Positions 1 to 8,079 of a stretch of 64,000 bases of DNA are shown here, piece after piece (positions within the stretch are counted from its first letter, which is position 1; each line of letters opens with the position of its first letter). This DNA is from Acidimicrobiia bacterium (GTDB lineage Bacteria; Actinomycetota; Acidimicrobiia; Spongiisociales; ZC4RG35): positions 44,341 to 108,340 of the forward strand of contig PKRG01000008.1 in assembly GCA_017577575.1 (NCBI GenBank), written 5' to 3'. The translations under genes and the position numbers were made by a program. Under the pieces are notes generated by a model. It saw nothing but the letters and a program-made list of their open reading frames with translations, had not been told where the DNA came from and made no database searches.

Positions 1-934
1 GCCGGGGCACTTCCATCTCGCCCACTATCTCCCACGCCCCGTCGACGAGGCACTCGATCGAGCCGATGGTCCGTTCGGGCTCTTCGCCTCCCGCCACACA
101 CGGGATGCCGTCGACGGCCGTCGCCGCGAATCCTCCTCGGGCGTGGTTGAGAGACGGCCCTTCTCGCCATTCGCCGTCCTCGAGCACCTCGACGGTCGCC
201 TTGTTGGTGTCGAGGGTCGCGAGTCGGCCTCCGATGGCGTACACCCGGTCGCCCACCGCGGTGGCGGCCAGATGCTCCCGTGGCTCCGCCAGTTCGGGGC
301 CGACAGTCCACTCGACCGCACCGGCTTCGAGGATCTCGGTCGTGGCCAGCTGCTCGTAGTCGGGTCCCACGCCTCCGATGGCCATCAGGCCGTCTCCGAT
401 GGATACCAGGCCCATCGCTCCCCGGGGTGTGACGAGCGCCGGTTCGGGACGCCATTGCTCCTCGCCCGGTCCGAGACTCCACACCTCGGAAGTTGGCGCA
501 TATCCGAAGTGGGTCTCCTGGAATCCACCGACGAGGTACATGCGGTCTCCGAGCACCGCCATCCCGGTGTGGTGCACTCCGGTGGGCAGCGACGGGCCAG
601 ACTCCCACGAGTCGGTGGCCGGGTCGTAGAAGTAGGTGTTGTCGTTGAATCCGTTAGCCCCGTACATCCCCCCGGCCACCACGATGCGGCCGTCCCAGAG
701 CGCGCTCGCCATCTCGAGTAGGGCCATCGGCAAAGGAGCGGCCCGGTTCGCCAGGACGGTGGTGGGAGGAGTGGTGGCTGGCGCCGTGGTTTCAACGCTC
801 GTCGTAGGCTGGGGTACGGGAGCCGTGTTGGACACGGAGCCGCTCGGGGCACACGCGGCCAGCAAAGCGGCCGTCGCGAGGAGGGACGAAAAGAGCCGGC
901 GGGGGCCGTGGGCTGAAGAAGGGCAGGCGAACAC
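1..934 (-). CDS. Kelch-repeat lipoprotein (3' end outside window)
   Basis: This frame is open from a GTG start to the window edge, about 311 residues, so the C terminus is missing. The N terminus is a lipoprotein signal: a basic stretch, a hydrophobic core and the lipobox LLAAC. A Thr/Pro-rich linker (motifs TTSVETT, TTPPTTV) follows, then repeated kelch units of about 50 residues with the double-glycine pattern (VVAGGMYG, YLVGGFQE, AIGGVG, YAIGGRL). Kelch repeats fold as beta-propellers and usually bind proteins or glycans, so the product is probably a surface-anchored propeller with an unknown ligand. Two GTG codons lie in tandem. The second (934) is 6 nt from an AGGAGG and is preferred over 937. 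Confidence 0.85.
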   Translation of the reverse strand, partial: MFACPSSAHGPRRLFSSLLATAALLAACAPSGSVSNTAPVPQPTTSVETTAPATTPPTTVLANRAAPLPMALLEMASALWDGRIVVAGGMYGANGFNDNTYFYDPATDSWESGPSLPTGVHHTGMAVLGDRMYLVGGFQETHFGYAPTSEVWSLGPGEEQWRPEPALVTPRGAMGLVSIGDGLMAIGGVGPDYEQLATTEILEAGAVEWTVGPELAEPREHLAATAVGDRVYAIGGRLATLDTNKATVEVLEDGEWREGPSLNHARGGFAATAVDGIPCVAGGEEPERTIGSIECLVDGAWEIVGEMEVPR

Positions 935-1107
935 CACTCTCCTCCTGTCCTCGGTCGACGAAGAGACTATCCGATCGTTTACGTCCGGGCCGGGACAGTC
1001 GGTTCGCCCAAGAGTGTCCCAGCGCTCCGGTGGGGTCGGGTCATGTTGCCTGGTTCTGCCGTCTCGCCTCCGGAATGCACCGGAGAGGTGGACGAGCGGC
1101 CCCCGCC

Positions 1108-1135
1108 GATCTGAGCCTCTCTTTGGGCTCAGATC
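1108..1135 (-). terminator. Perfect 10-bp hairpin at the 3' end of the DHFR-like gene
   Basis: GATCTGAGCC (1108-1117) and GGCTCAGATC (1126-1135) form a perfect 10-bp stem with an 8-nt loop that includes the stop codon of the gene at 1129. There is no U tract in either direction. It could be a U-less terminator between the two minus-strand genes or a 3'-end stabiliser. Confidence 0.5.
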
Positions 1136-1674
1136 CGATAGCGCAGATAGGTGAACCCTCCCGAGAATCCCCGTTCTTCGATCAGTTCGAGATCAGCGCG
1201 CAGCCCTGCAGGCAGGGCCTTCTTCCCCCCTCCGACGAGGATCGGCACCACGAAGAGTCTGATCTCGTCTACCAACCCCTGGGCCAGCGCGTGGCTGGCG
1301 AGTTCCGCTCCGCCGATGGCGATGTCGGCGCCGGCGTCTTCTTTCATCTGTTGGACCGCGGCCGCGTCGAACTGGCGCTCGACGCGGGTCTTCTCGCTCG
1401 ATACATCTTCCAGCGTTCGAGAGAAGACGATCTTCTGCGCCGATCGCCAGATCTCGGCGTAGTCTTCGGCGACCGGCTTGAGGCCCTCTGCCGTCTCCCA
1501 AAAGACCATGGTCTCGTACATGCGGCGCCCGTAGAGGTACGTGCCCACTGATCTCTCGAGGTCGTTGACGAAGGCGTGGACCTCGTCGTCCGGTTCCGCC
1601 CAGTCGAACTCGCCGTCAGTGTCTTCGACGTAGCCGTCGAGGGACGTGATCGTCGTGTAGATCAGCCGTGCTAT
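1129..1674 (-). CDS. Dihydrofolate-reductase-like protein (RibD C-terminal family), apparent AUA start
   Basis: The 181-residue reading belongs to the RibD-C/DHFR-like superfamily of NADPH-binding reductases often called YwjB/YyaP-like. Seen: N-terminal strand ARLIYTTITSLDGYVEDTDG, YLYGRRMYETM near residue 45, ADIAIGGAELASHAL, and the C-terminal VDEIRLFVVPILVGGGKKAL. The first ATG/GTG/TTG in frame is GTG at 1548, which would delete about 42 residues including the conserved first strand. Upstream the frame is open to TGA codons near 1746 with no ordinary start. The best start is ATA at 1674-1672, placed 5-6 nt after an AAGGAG, where the family normally has Met-Ala-Arg-Leu. The substrate is unknown; these proteins seldom act as true DHFR. 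The gene is either translated from AUA or inactivated by an ATG-to-ATA change. Confidence 0.8.
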   Translation of the reverse strand: MARLIYTTITSLDGYVEDTDGEFDWAEPDDEVHAFVNDLERSVGTYLYGRRMYETMVFWETAEGLKPVAEDYAEIWRSAQKIVFSRTLEDVSSEKTRVERQFDAAAVQQMKEDAGADIAIGGAELASHALAQGLVDEIRLFVVPILVGGGKKALPAGLRADLELIEERGFSGGFTYLRYRI

Positions 1675-1817
1675 CTCTCGTCTCCTTGGTCGATTCTCGG
1701 GTCGGTGTTCGTTCCGTATCTGATCGACGACAGAGGCCTCTCTGATTCATCGATTTCATCGATCCGGCACCGAAACAGCCGGTATGGTTCGACCGAGGGT
1801 GGCGAGGAGGTCTTCTC

Positions 1818-2837
1818 GTGAGAGTTCTGGTCACTGGGGCGTCGGGGTTCGTCGGTGCCCACGCCGTTGCGGCGATGCAGGCGGAGGGGCACCAGGTCCG
1901 AGCGTTCGTCCGATCTCCCGACAAGTTGCGTAACGCCCTCGAACCGGTCGGCGTCGAAGTCGACGACGTAGTTGCCGGCGACGTGACGGATCGGAGCGCG
2001 GTCGAAGGAGCAGTGGCGGGCTGCGACGCCGTGGTGCACACAGCCAACATCTACTCCTACGACACCCGTCTCGCCGCCGACATGTGGCGGGTCAATGTCT
2101 CAGGAACGGATCTGGTGCTGGATGCGGCGCTCGCCGCCGGATGTGACCCGGTGATCCACGTCTCGTCGATGGTGGTCCTCCTGCCCTGCGAAGGCCCGAT
2201 TCCCTCGGACCCGCATCTTCCCCATGCAAAGAGTCGGGACCCCTATGTCGACTCGAAGAAGGCGGCCGAAGCAGTGGCCAGGCGCCGCCAAGCGCGAGGT
2301 GAACCGGTCGTGACCGTCTATCTCGGGTCGGTGTGGGGGCCACACGATCCCGGAGCCGGCGAGATGGTGAAGATCGCCCGTCTCTTCTTGAACTCGCCCG
2401 TACCGTTCGGTCTCCCGGGGTCGATCGGAATAGTCGATGTGCGCGCCGCAGGACGCCTGCTGTCGTCGCTGCTCGAGGCCGGTCGGGGGCCGCGGAGGAT
2501 TCTGTTCGGAGGACGGACGTTGCGATGGAAGGAGCTCGGGCGAATGGTGATCGACGCTGCCGGCGCCAGGCCGCGGCCCTTTCTCTACACGCCCTATCCG
2601 GTGGCGGTCGTCACCGGGCGCGTGTTCCAGGCGATCTCGCGGGGGACCGGCAGGGAATCACTCATCCACGCGGGAGGGCCGTGGGTCGTCCGGCACTGGC
2701 AGCCCAGCGACGACTCCGAGGCGATCGCCATGATCGGCTCGGTCCCTCCCGTCGAGGAAACCATCACCGAAGCGACCCGATGGATGGTCGAGTCCGGCCT
2801 GGTGAAGGGAGCTCAGCCGGTGGGGCCCAACGGCTGA
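1818..2837 (+). CDS. NAD(P)-dependent epimerase/dehydratase (extended SDR)
   Basis: A 339-residue extended short-chain dehydrogenase. The Rossmann nucleotide motif TGASGFVGAHAV is at residues 7-18, ADV-type GDVTDRSAVEGAV near 55, and the catalytic pair appears as Y-x-x-x-K in DPYVDSKKAAEA around residue 143. Close relatives act on dihydroflavonol-like, sugar or 3-beta-hydroxysteroid substrates, and the sequence alone does not choose among them. The GTG start is supported by a GAGGAGG 7 nt upstream. The 3' end overlaps the convergent membrane-protein gene by 25 nt. The final residues look variable and may not be functionally important. Confidence 0.85.
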   Translation: MRVLVTGASGFVGAHAVAAMQAEGHQVRAFVRSPDKLRNALEPVGVEVDDVVAGDVTDRSAVEGAVAGCDAVVHTANIYSYDTRLAADMWRVNVSGTDLVLDAALAAGCDPVIHVSSMVVLLPCEGPIPSDPHLPHAKSRDPYVDSKKAAEAVARRRQARGEPVVTVYLGSVWGPHDPGAGEMVKIARLFLNSPVPFGLPGSIGIVDVRAAGRLLSSLLEAGRGPRRILFGGRTLRWKELGRMVIDAAGARPRPFLYTPYPVAVVTGRVFQAISRGTGRESLIHAGGPWVVRHWQPSDDSEAIAMIGSVPPVEETITEATRWMVESGLVKGAQPVGPNG

Positions 2838-3607
2838 AGCCGGAGGCGGTTGCCCAGCTTCCATCCCACCAGGCCCAGCGCCAGACCCACGAGAGCGGCG
2901 ACGACGAGAGCGACGCGGGCTACCGGAACCAGAGACACGACGCTGTTCCCGGTGGAGGCGATGCCGTCGAGACGATCGACTGCCTCCTCGTAGCGCTCGA
3001 CGCTCGCTCTGACTTCCTCCAGGTCGGACGCCACCTCGTCGACCTGTTCGGTCAAAAGGCGCGTGTCGGTGGCGCTCGCCCGCAGCTCTTCGGCCAGAGC
3101 ACCGAGGCTGTCGCCCTGGGCGGCGATCGTCTCCGGCAGACCCTCGAGCTGCGCCTGGACCTCACCGAACGCATCGCCGAGCGGCACCTGGGGGCGGTAC
3201 TCGACTCCCAAAAAGCTGAGCGTTCGCATCGTGTCGTCGATGACGTCCGCGGTGTCGATCAGGGCGGGGAGAGCGTCGCGAAGAGCGGTCAGGGACTCGG
3301 GGATCTGGGTCGTCGTCAGTTCGGCGACTTCGTCGAGGACCTCGGCCGCCCGGTCGGCGGAACCCGAGAGCCGGTCGGTCATGCCGCTCAGGGTGCCGAG
3401 GGCTCCTCCTGCTTCACCCAACGTGGCGTCGATCGCCTCCAGTAGATCGCGGGACGGCTCCGCAGCCTCTTCGAGCTGAGGAGCGGCGGAGAAGACCGAC
3501 TCGACCACGTCGAGCGCGATCCAGCCGGCTACGGCCGCAGCCAGGGAGACGACCGCCACCAAGGCGGCGCCGATCTTCACGAGGTTGGCAGCAGAGAGCC
3601 GTTGCAT
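2813..3607 (-). CDS. Membrane protein with two terminal TM helices and a long coiled coil
   Basis: I do not recognise a named family. The 264-residue product has one hydrophobic helix near the N terminus (about residues 8-35, rich in Ala/Val) and one near the C terminus (about 230-252). Between them lie about 190 residues of acidic, heptad-like sequence poor in proline (for example EEVRASVERYEEAVDRLDG), typical of a coiled coil that would sit outside the membrane. The topology resembles coiled-coil proteins of methyl-accepting or MCE-associated type but lacks their signatures. It diverges from the ABC exporter starting at 3731 with a 123-nt spacer and overlaps the 3' end of the SDR gene. An ATG farther upstream would add about 159 residues with no protein-like character, so 3607 was chosen. 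Confidence 0.7.
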   Translation of the reverse strand: MQRLSAANLVKIGAALVAVVSLAAAVAGWIALDVVESVFSAAPQLEEAAEPSRDLLEAIDATLGEAGGALGTLSGMTDRLSGSADRAAEVLDEVAELTTTQIPESLTALRDALPALIDTADVIDDTMRTLSFLGVEYRPQVPLGDAFGEVQAQLEGLPETIAAQGDSLGALAEELRASATDTRLLTEQVDEVASDLEEVRASVERYEEAVDRLDGIASTGNSVVSLVPVARVALVVAALVGLALGLVGWKLGNRLRLQPLGPTG

Positions 3608-3730
3608 CCATCTCCGGGACAGGCAGAAGTGGAAACGAACGCTACCCAACGCCGACGATTCGAAAACGGCAGGGTTTGGGGATCTCGGCGGCCGGGAAGG
3701 TTGGGATGCCAACAGAAGGGAAGAGGGGGT

Positions 3731-4687
3731 TTGGAACACACCATCGACGCGTCTGCCGTCACCAAGATCTACGAATCGAGCGGTGTCGGCGTTCGCGACA
3801 TCGACCTCCGCGTCCCGACCGGGTCCATCGTCGGCCTGATCGGGCCGAGCGGATCCGGCAAGACGACCACCGTCCGCCTCCTCACCGGGCTGCTGTCTCC
3901 CGACAGCGGAGAGATCCGTGTCTTCGGGATGGATCCCGTCGGCTTCGACGCCGCCACCCGGTCCCGTATCGGCTATCTGCCCCAGCAAGCGGCCATATAC
4001 CCGGCTCTCACCGTCGACGAGAACCTCGATTTCTTCGCCGCCATGCACGGCCTGCGGGGCCGCCGACGCCGCGAGAGGCGCCACCTCGTCCTGGAGTTCG
4101 TCGAGTTGGCGGACGCCAGCTCACGCCGGGCCGGCGAGCTCTCCGGGGGGATGCAGCGGAGGCTCGGCCTCGCCGCGGCGTTGGTCCACCGGCCGGAGTT
4201 GCTGTTCCTGGACGAGCCGACCGCCGGCATCGACCCGATCCTGCGCGCCACCGTGTGGGAGACCCTCTCCGAGCTGCGGGAAGACGGTCGCACCATCGTG
4301 CTCACCACCCAATACGTCTCCGAAGCCGCCTACTGCGATTTCGTGGCGGTGATCTCGGAGGGGCGGCTCGTCGAGTGGGGCAGCCCCGAGGAGCTCCGCC
4401 GCCGTGCCTTCGGCGGTGAGATGGTGGACGTGGTCTTCGCCGACCGCGTTCCCTGGGCGGTCGTCGACCGGCTAGCCGGGGCGGTGGGCGCCGAGCACGT
4501 CGAGAGCATCGGCAGCCGCTCGGTGCGGATCACCGTGGAGGACGCCGGCTCCGCCATACCGATCCTGGCGGCGGCCGCCACCGAAGCCGGGGCGGAAGTG
4601 ACCGAGACCGACCAGGTGGTCCCCGAATACGACGACGTGTTCGTCCGCATCATCGATCGGCATCGTGTCGAGGAGCCCACGGCATGA
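3731..4687 (+). CDS. ABC-2 type exporter, ATP-binding subunit
   Basis: A 318-residue nucleotide-binding protein of the CcmA/drug-exporter class. Walker A GPSGSGKTTT near residues 37-46, Q-loop YLPQQAA, signature LSGGMQRRLGLA, Walker B LLFLDEPTAGID and a Gln-containing switch region (TTQYVSEA) in place of the usual His. A C-terminal extension of about 90 residues (from VDVVFADRVPW) fits the DUF4162-like tail of this class. Upstream in-frame sequence back to 3602 is not protein-like, so a TTG start behind a GAAGAGG stretch is preferred. It is coupled to the permease gene by an ATGA overlap. The substrate is unknown; daunorubicin/linearmycin-type exporters are the closest comparison. Confidence 0.88.
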   Translation: MEHTIDASAVTKIYESSGVGVRDIDLRVPTGSIVGLIGPSGSGKTTTVRLLTGLLSPDSGEIRVFGMDPVGFDAATRSRIGYLPQQAAIYPALTVDENLDFFAAMHGLRGRRRRERRHLVLEFVELADASSRRAGELSGGMQRRLGLAAALVHRPELLFLDEPTAGIDPILRATVWETLSELREDGRTIVLTTQYVSEAAYCDFVAVISEGRLVEWGSPEELRRRAFGGEMVDVVFADRVPWAVVDRLAGAVGAEHVESIGSRSVRITVEDAGSAIPILAAAATEAGAEVTETDQVVPEYDDVFVRIIDRHRVEEPTA

Positions 4688-6168
4688 GGGCGCTGTCGAC
4701 CGTGTTGGCGTTCGCCGGCAAAGAGATGCGGCAGGTGCTGCGCCAGCCCAAGCTGATGGCCGTGCTCATCCTGGGCCCCTTCCTTATCCTCGGCTTGTTC
4801 GCCGCCGGGTTCCAGGCGACGCCGCCGCCGCTGCGGACGCTCGTGGTGTTGCCTGAGGGCTCGGAGCTGGAGTCGTCGATGCCCCAGATCGCCGAGCAGA
4901 TCGGATCCGAGATCGAGCTCGTCGGCACCCTCGGAGACACCGGCGAGGCGAGACAGCGCCTCCTCGACGGAGAAGTGGACCTGGTGGTCGAGGCTCCGGC
5001 GGACGCCGCCACGACCGTTCGCAACGACGAGCAGGCTACCGTGGTCGTCTACCACAACCGTCTCGACCCGTTCGACCGCGCCTACATCACCGTTGCCGCC
5101 CAGTCGGCGGTCGACGAGCTGAACCGGATGGTGTTGGCCCGGGTCGCCGCCACCGCCCAGGACAGGGCCGGTGAGTACGAGGAGGCCATCCCCACCGCCC
5201 GCCAGGCCATGGGCACCATGGCCACCGCACTGCGTGAGGGCGACGAGGCCGGAGCCCGTGAAGCCCAGTCGCAGGCAGTTGACTCGCTCACCCTCGCCGA
5301 ACAGCAGCTCGGGCTGACCGCCGACTTCTTCCTGGGCGTGGACGAGACCGCAGGCTCCAGCGCGGCCACACTGGGCGAGCGGGTCGGCTCGAGCCGGGGC
5401 GAAGTCGAGAGCATCGACTCCTCCGACCCGGCCGCCGCCGACCGGGCCGAACGCATGGAAGGCGAGCTCGCCGAGTTGGAAGCCGCCATCGCCGAGTTCC
5501 GGTCGGTCTCGCCCCAGGTCCTCGTCCAGCCGTTCGTTGCCGACACCGAGCTGGCGTCGGGGATCGACGTGCCCCTCACCGCCTATTACTCACCAGGGGT
5601 GGTGGCCGTGCTCCTCCAGCACGTGGTGCTGACCTTCGCCGCCCTGTCGGTCGTGAACGAGAGGTCGACCGGATCCACGGAGCTCTTCCGGGTGGGGCCG
5701 GTGCGGCTGGGTGAGTTCCTCGCCGGGAAGTTCCTCGGCTACGCGGTGCTCGGGTCGGTCGTCGCTGCCGCTCTCATCGCCGTGGTGGTGTTCGCGTTCG
5801 GCACGCCGATGGCCGGGTCCTGGCTGTGGGCGGCCGCGGTGCTCGCCTTGACGATGGCCGCCTCGTTGGGGCTCGGGTTCGTCATCGCCGCCGCCGCCAA
5901 CACCGACGCTCAGGCGGTGCAGTTCTCGATGATGGCTCTGTTGTTCACCATCTTCTTCAGTGGCATGGTGGTCTCGCTGAGCCGGCTCGCCGATGGGGTG
6001 CGCCAGATCGCCTACCTTTCGCCCGCCACCGCGGGGACCACGGCCCTCCAGGACGTGATGTTCCTCGGCAACGAGCCAAATGCCCTGGCTCTGGCCGTGC
6101 TCGGCGCCTACGTCGTCGTGAGCTTCGGAATCGCCTACATGTGGCTGCGCCGGCGACAGGTTGCGTGA
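4684..6168 (+). CDS. ABC-2 type exporter, permease subunit
   Basis: A 494-residue membrane subunit of the ABC2_membrane_3 type. One N-terminal TM helix (about 20-42) is followed by a roughly 270-residue extracytoplasmic region with long helical stretches (around 130-270), then five or so TM helices from about residue 300 to 490 (for example GVVAVLLQHVVLTFAALSVV, FLGYAVLGSVVAAALIAVVV). The first 40 residues carry the usual RQVLRQPKL-type cytoplasmic start. ATGA overlap with the ATPase gene indicates a two-gene exporter. The large external domain suggests export of a lipid, peptide or antibiotic rather than an ion. Confidence 0.87.
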   Translation: MRALSTVLAFAGKEMRQVLRQPKLMAVLILGPFLILGLFAAGFQATPPPLRTLVVLPEGSELESSMPQIAEQIGSEIELVGTLGDTGEARQRLLDGEVDLVVEAPADAATTVRNDEQATVVVYHNRLDPFDRAYITVAAQSAVDELNRMVLARVAATAQDRAGEYEEAIPTARQAMGTMATALREGDEAGAREAQSQAVDSLTLAEQQLGLTADFFLGVDETAGSSAATLGERVGSSRGEVESIDSSDPAAADRAERMEGELAELEAAIAEFRSVSPQVLVQPFVADTELASGIDVPLTAYYSPGVVAVLLQHVVLTFAALSVVNERSTGSTELFRVGPVRLGEFLAGKFLGYAVLGSVVAAALIAVVVFAFGTPMAGSWLWAAAVLALTMAASLGLGFVIAAAANTDAQAVQFSMMALLFTIFFSGMVVSLSRLADGVRQIAYLSPATAGTTALQDVMFLGNEPNALALAVLGAYVVVSFGIAYMWLRRRQVA

Positions 6169-6169
6169 G

Positions 6170-6592
6170 TCAGTTCCTCGCCGATTTCCAGGACACGGAC
6201 ACCTCGATCGAGGTGGCGCCGCTGGGCTCAGTGCGGAGCGCTTCCACCCTCCACGCGTCGGCCGTCTCCGTCGGGAGGGCGGGCAGGCGCCGGGGGCAGC
6301 GGCGTGCCGAGCCGTCGACCTCGCAGTTCTGGAACGAGCCGAGGACCTGATACCTGATCCCGCTCGGAGGGATCAGGAAGACCTCGACGTTGTCGGGCTG
6401 CTCCAAAGGCAGCTCGATGAGGATGTCGAGGCTGTGGCTCTTCGGGTCGAACGCCAGCAACTGGCCGACAGCCTCGGTGGCGCCGTCCTCGAACTGCAGC
6501 CGGGCCGTCGAGCGCTCCCCGAACGGGTCGACGGTCATGGGCCCCGTGCACGCCAGGGCCAAGAACGCGAGGGCCAGCGTGAGGCGTGCCAT
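6170..6592 (-). CDS. Small predicted lipoprotein
   Basis: A 140-residue product with a short lipoprotein signal (MARLTLALAFLALACTGPM; lipobox LALAC). The rest is a beta-rich soluble domain with two cysteines (QNCEVDG, RRCPRR) that may form a disulfide. I do not recognise a family. The stop is 2 nt from the 3' end of the convergent ABC permease gene. The ATG lies only 1 nt after GGAGG, too close for good pairing. A TAGGCT hexamer 10 nt upstream suggests a very short or absent leader. It is 53 nt downstream of the acyl-CoA dehydrogenase gene and could share its transcript. Confidence 0.6.
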   Translation of the reverse strand: MARLTLALAFLALACTGPMTVDPFGERSTARLQFEDGATEAVGQLLAFDPKSHSLDILIELPLEQPDNVEVFLIPPSGIRYQVLGSFQNCEVDGSARRCPRRLPALPTETADAWRVEALRTEPSGATSIEVSVSWKSARN

Positions 6593-6645
6593 CCCTCCAC
6601 GCAGCCTACTCGCCAGCGCATCGGCGGGTCGGGCAGACCCCGCTT

Positions 6646-7497
6646 TCAGTCGTAGGTGTAGAACCCCCGGCCGCTCTTCCGGCCCAGCATCCCGGCTTCC
6701 ACCATGCGGGTGAGGAGCGGGGGAGAGGCGTACAGCGGCTCCTTGTACTCCTCGTAAAGCACGTCGGCGACGAGCTTCATGGTGTCCAACCCGATGAAGT
6801 CGCACAGCTCCAGCGGCCCCATCGGGTGGTTGGCGCCGAGCTTCATCCCGGTGTCGATGTCCTCGGCGGAGGCGTGGCCCGCCTCGTACATCCGGATGGC
6901 GCCCAGGAGATAGGGGACGAGCAACAGGTTGACGACGAACCCCCCGCGGTCCTTGGCCCGGATGACGGTCTTGCCCAGCTCGTCGCGGGCGAACTCCTCG
7001 GCCCGCTGCTCCACTCCGGCGTCGGACAGGGGAGTGGTGACCAGCTCGACGAGCCCCATCACGGGGACCGGGTTGAAGAAGTGGAGGCCGACGACGTGAT
7101 CGGGCCGCGAGGTGGCGGACGCCAGTCGGGTGATGGGGATCGACGAAGTGTTCGAAGCGAGGATGGCATCGGCGTCGGCGACGACCTCGTCCAGGTTCCG
7201 GAAGATCTCCTTCTTCAGGTCCTCGTTCTCGGTCACCGCCTCGATGACGATCTGGCGGTCGGCCTGGTCGGACCAATCGGTCGAGAACGTGATGCGGGAG
7301 AGCGCCGAACCGGCCGCCTCCTGGTCCAGCTTCCCCCGGGAGACGGCCCGGTCGAGTGACTTCTCGATCCGACTGCGAGCGGCCTCGGCTGCCTCGGGCG
7401 ACACCTCGTGGACTACGACATCGCATCCGGCGAGAGCGGCCACCTCGGCGATCCCGGCGCCCATCTGGCCGCCACCGATCACACCAACACGTTCCAC
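6646..7497 (-). CDS. 3-hydroxybutyryl-CoA dehydrogenase
   Basis: A 283-residue protein of the usual size for the single-domain-pair bacterial enzyme that oxidises (S)-3-hydroxyacyl-CoA with NAD(P). The Rossmann motif GVIGGGQMGAGIAEV is at residues 5-19. The conserved ASNTSSIPIT, the catalytic region GLHFFNPVPVMGLVELV with its active-site His, and the C-terminal dimer domain with LGANHPMGPLELCDFIGLD are all present. The GTG start follows AAGGAGC by 6 nt. Longer readings to 7587 add non-conserved residues. It stands alone, divergent from the OsmC gene, without other beta-oxidation genes nearby, so it could serve fatty-acid or butyrate/PHB metabolism. Confidence 0.92.
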   Translation of the reverse strand: MERVGVIGGGQMGAGIAEVAALAGCDVVVHEVSPEAAEAARSRIEKSLDRAVSRGKLDQEAAGSALSRITFSTDWSDQADRQIVIEAVTENEDLKKEIFRNLDEVVADADAILASNTSSIPITRLASATSRPDHVVGLHFFNPVPVMGLVELVTTPLSDAGVEQRAEEFARDELGKTVIRAKDRGGFVVNLLLVPYLLGAIRMYEAGHASAEDIDTGMKLGANHPMGPLELCDFIGLDTMKLVADVLYEEYKEPLYASPPLLTRMVEAGMLGRKSGRGFYTYD

Positions 7498-7640
7498 CGC
7501 TGCTCCTTCTGTAGGTTCTCTGGGTCCCAGAGAGTCGCACACGCCGTGCCGGCGTTCAAAGTCCACTCGGTTCCTCGTGGCGGGCAACGCCGGGCGTTCG
7601 GCTACCTTGCGGATGTAATCGAGACGGAAGGAGACGGAAC

Positions 7641-8069
7641 ATGGCTCTCGACAGCACCGCCCGCGCCCACTGGGAGGGCGACCTCTTCTCCGGTTCCGGC
7701 ACGGTCAGCCTCGACACCGGCGCCGCCGGTCCCCTCGAAGTGAACTGGAAGGCCCGGGCCGAAGAGCACGGGGGGATCACCAGCCCCGAGGAGCTGATCG
7801 CCGCCGCCCACGCCACCTGCTACTCGATGGCCCTCTCCAACACCCTCGCCAAGGCCGGCTATCCCCCGGCGAGCCTCGACGTGGAGGCCACGGCCACTTT
7901 CGTGCCCGGCACCGGCATCACCCAGATCGTGCTGCGTCTCGACGCCGACGTCCCCAACATCGGAGAGGACGAGTTCCAGCAGGCGGCCCAGACCGCCAAA
8001 GACAACTGCCCGGTCTCCAAGGCCCTGGCCGGCAACGTGGAGATCTCCCTGGAGGCGAACCTCCGCTGA
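7641..8069 (+). CDS. OsmC/Ohr-family peroxiredoxin
   Basis: A 142-residue OsmC-type thiol peroxidase. The two reactive cysteines are visible: Cys60 in AAHATCYSMAL on the central helix and Cys123 in DNCPVSKAL. This is the arrangement that reduces organic hydroperoxides through a disulfide intermediate. An N-terminal strand pair WEGDLFSGSGTVSLDTG and the GGITSPEELIA loop also match. GGAAGGAG lies 6-7 nt before the ATG, and TACCTT about 35 nt upstream is a possible -10. No OhrR regulator lies next to it. The stop is 10 nt from the convergent oppF gene. Confidence 0.92.
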   Translation: MALDSTARAHWEGDLFSGSGTVSLDTGAAGPLEVNWKARAEEHGGITSPEELIAAAHATCYSMALSNTLAKAGYPPASLDVEATATFVPGTGITQIVLRLDADVPNIGEDEFQQAAQTAKDNCPVSKALAGNVEISLEANLR

Positions 8070-8079
8070 AACCCTTCGC

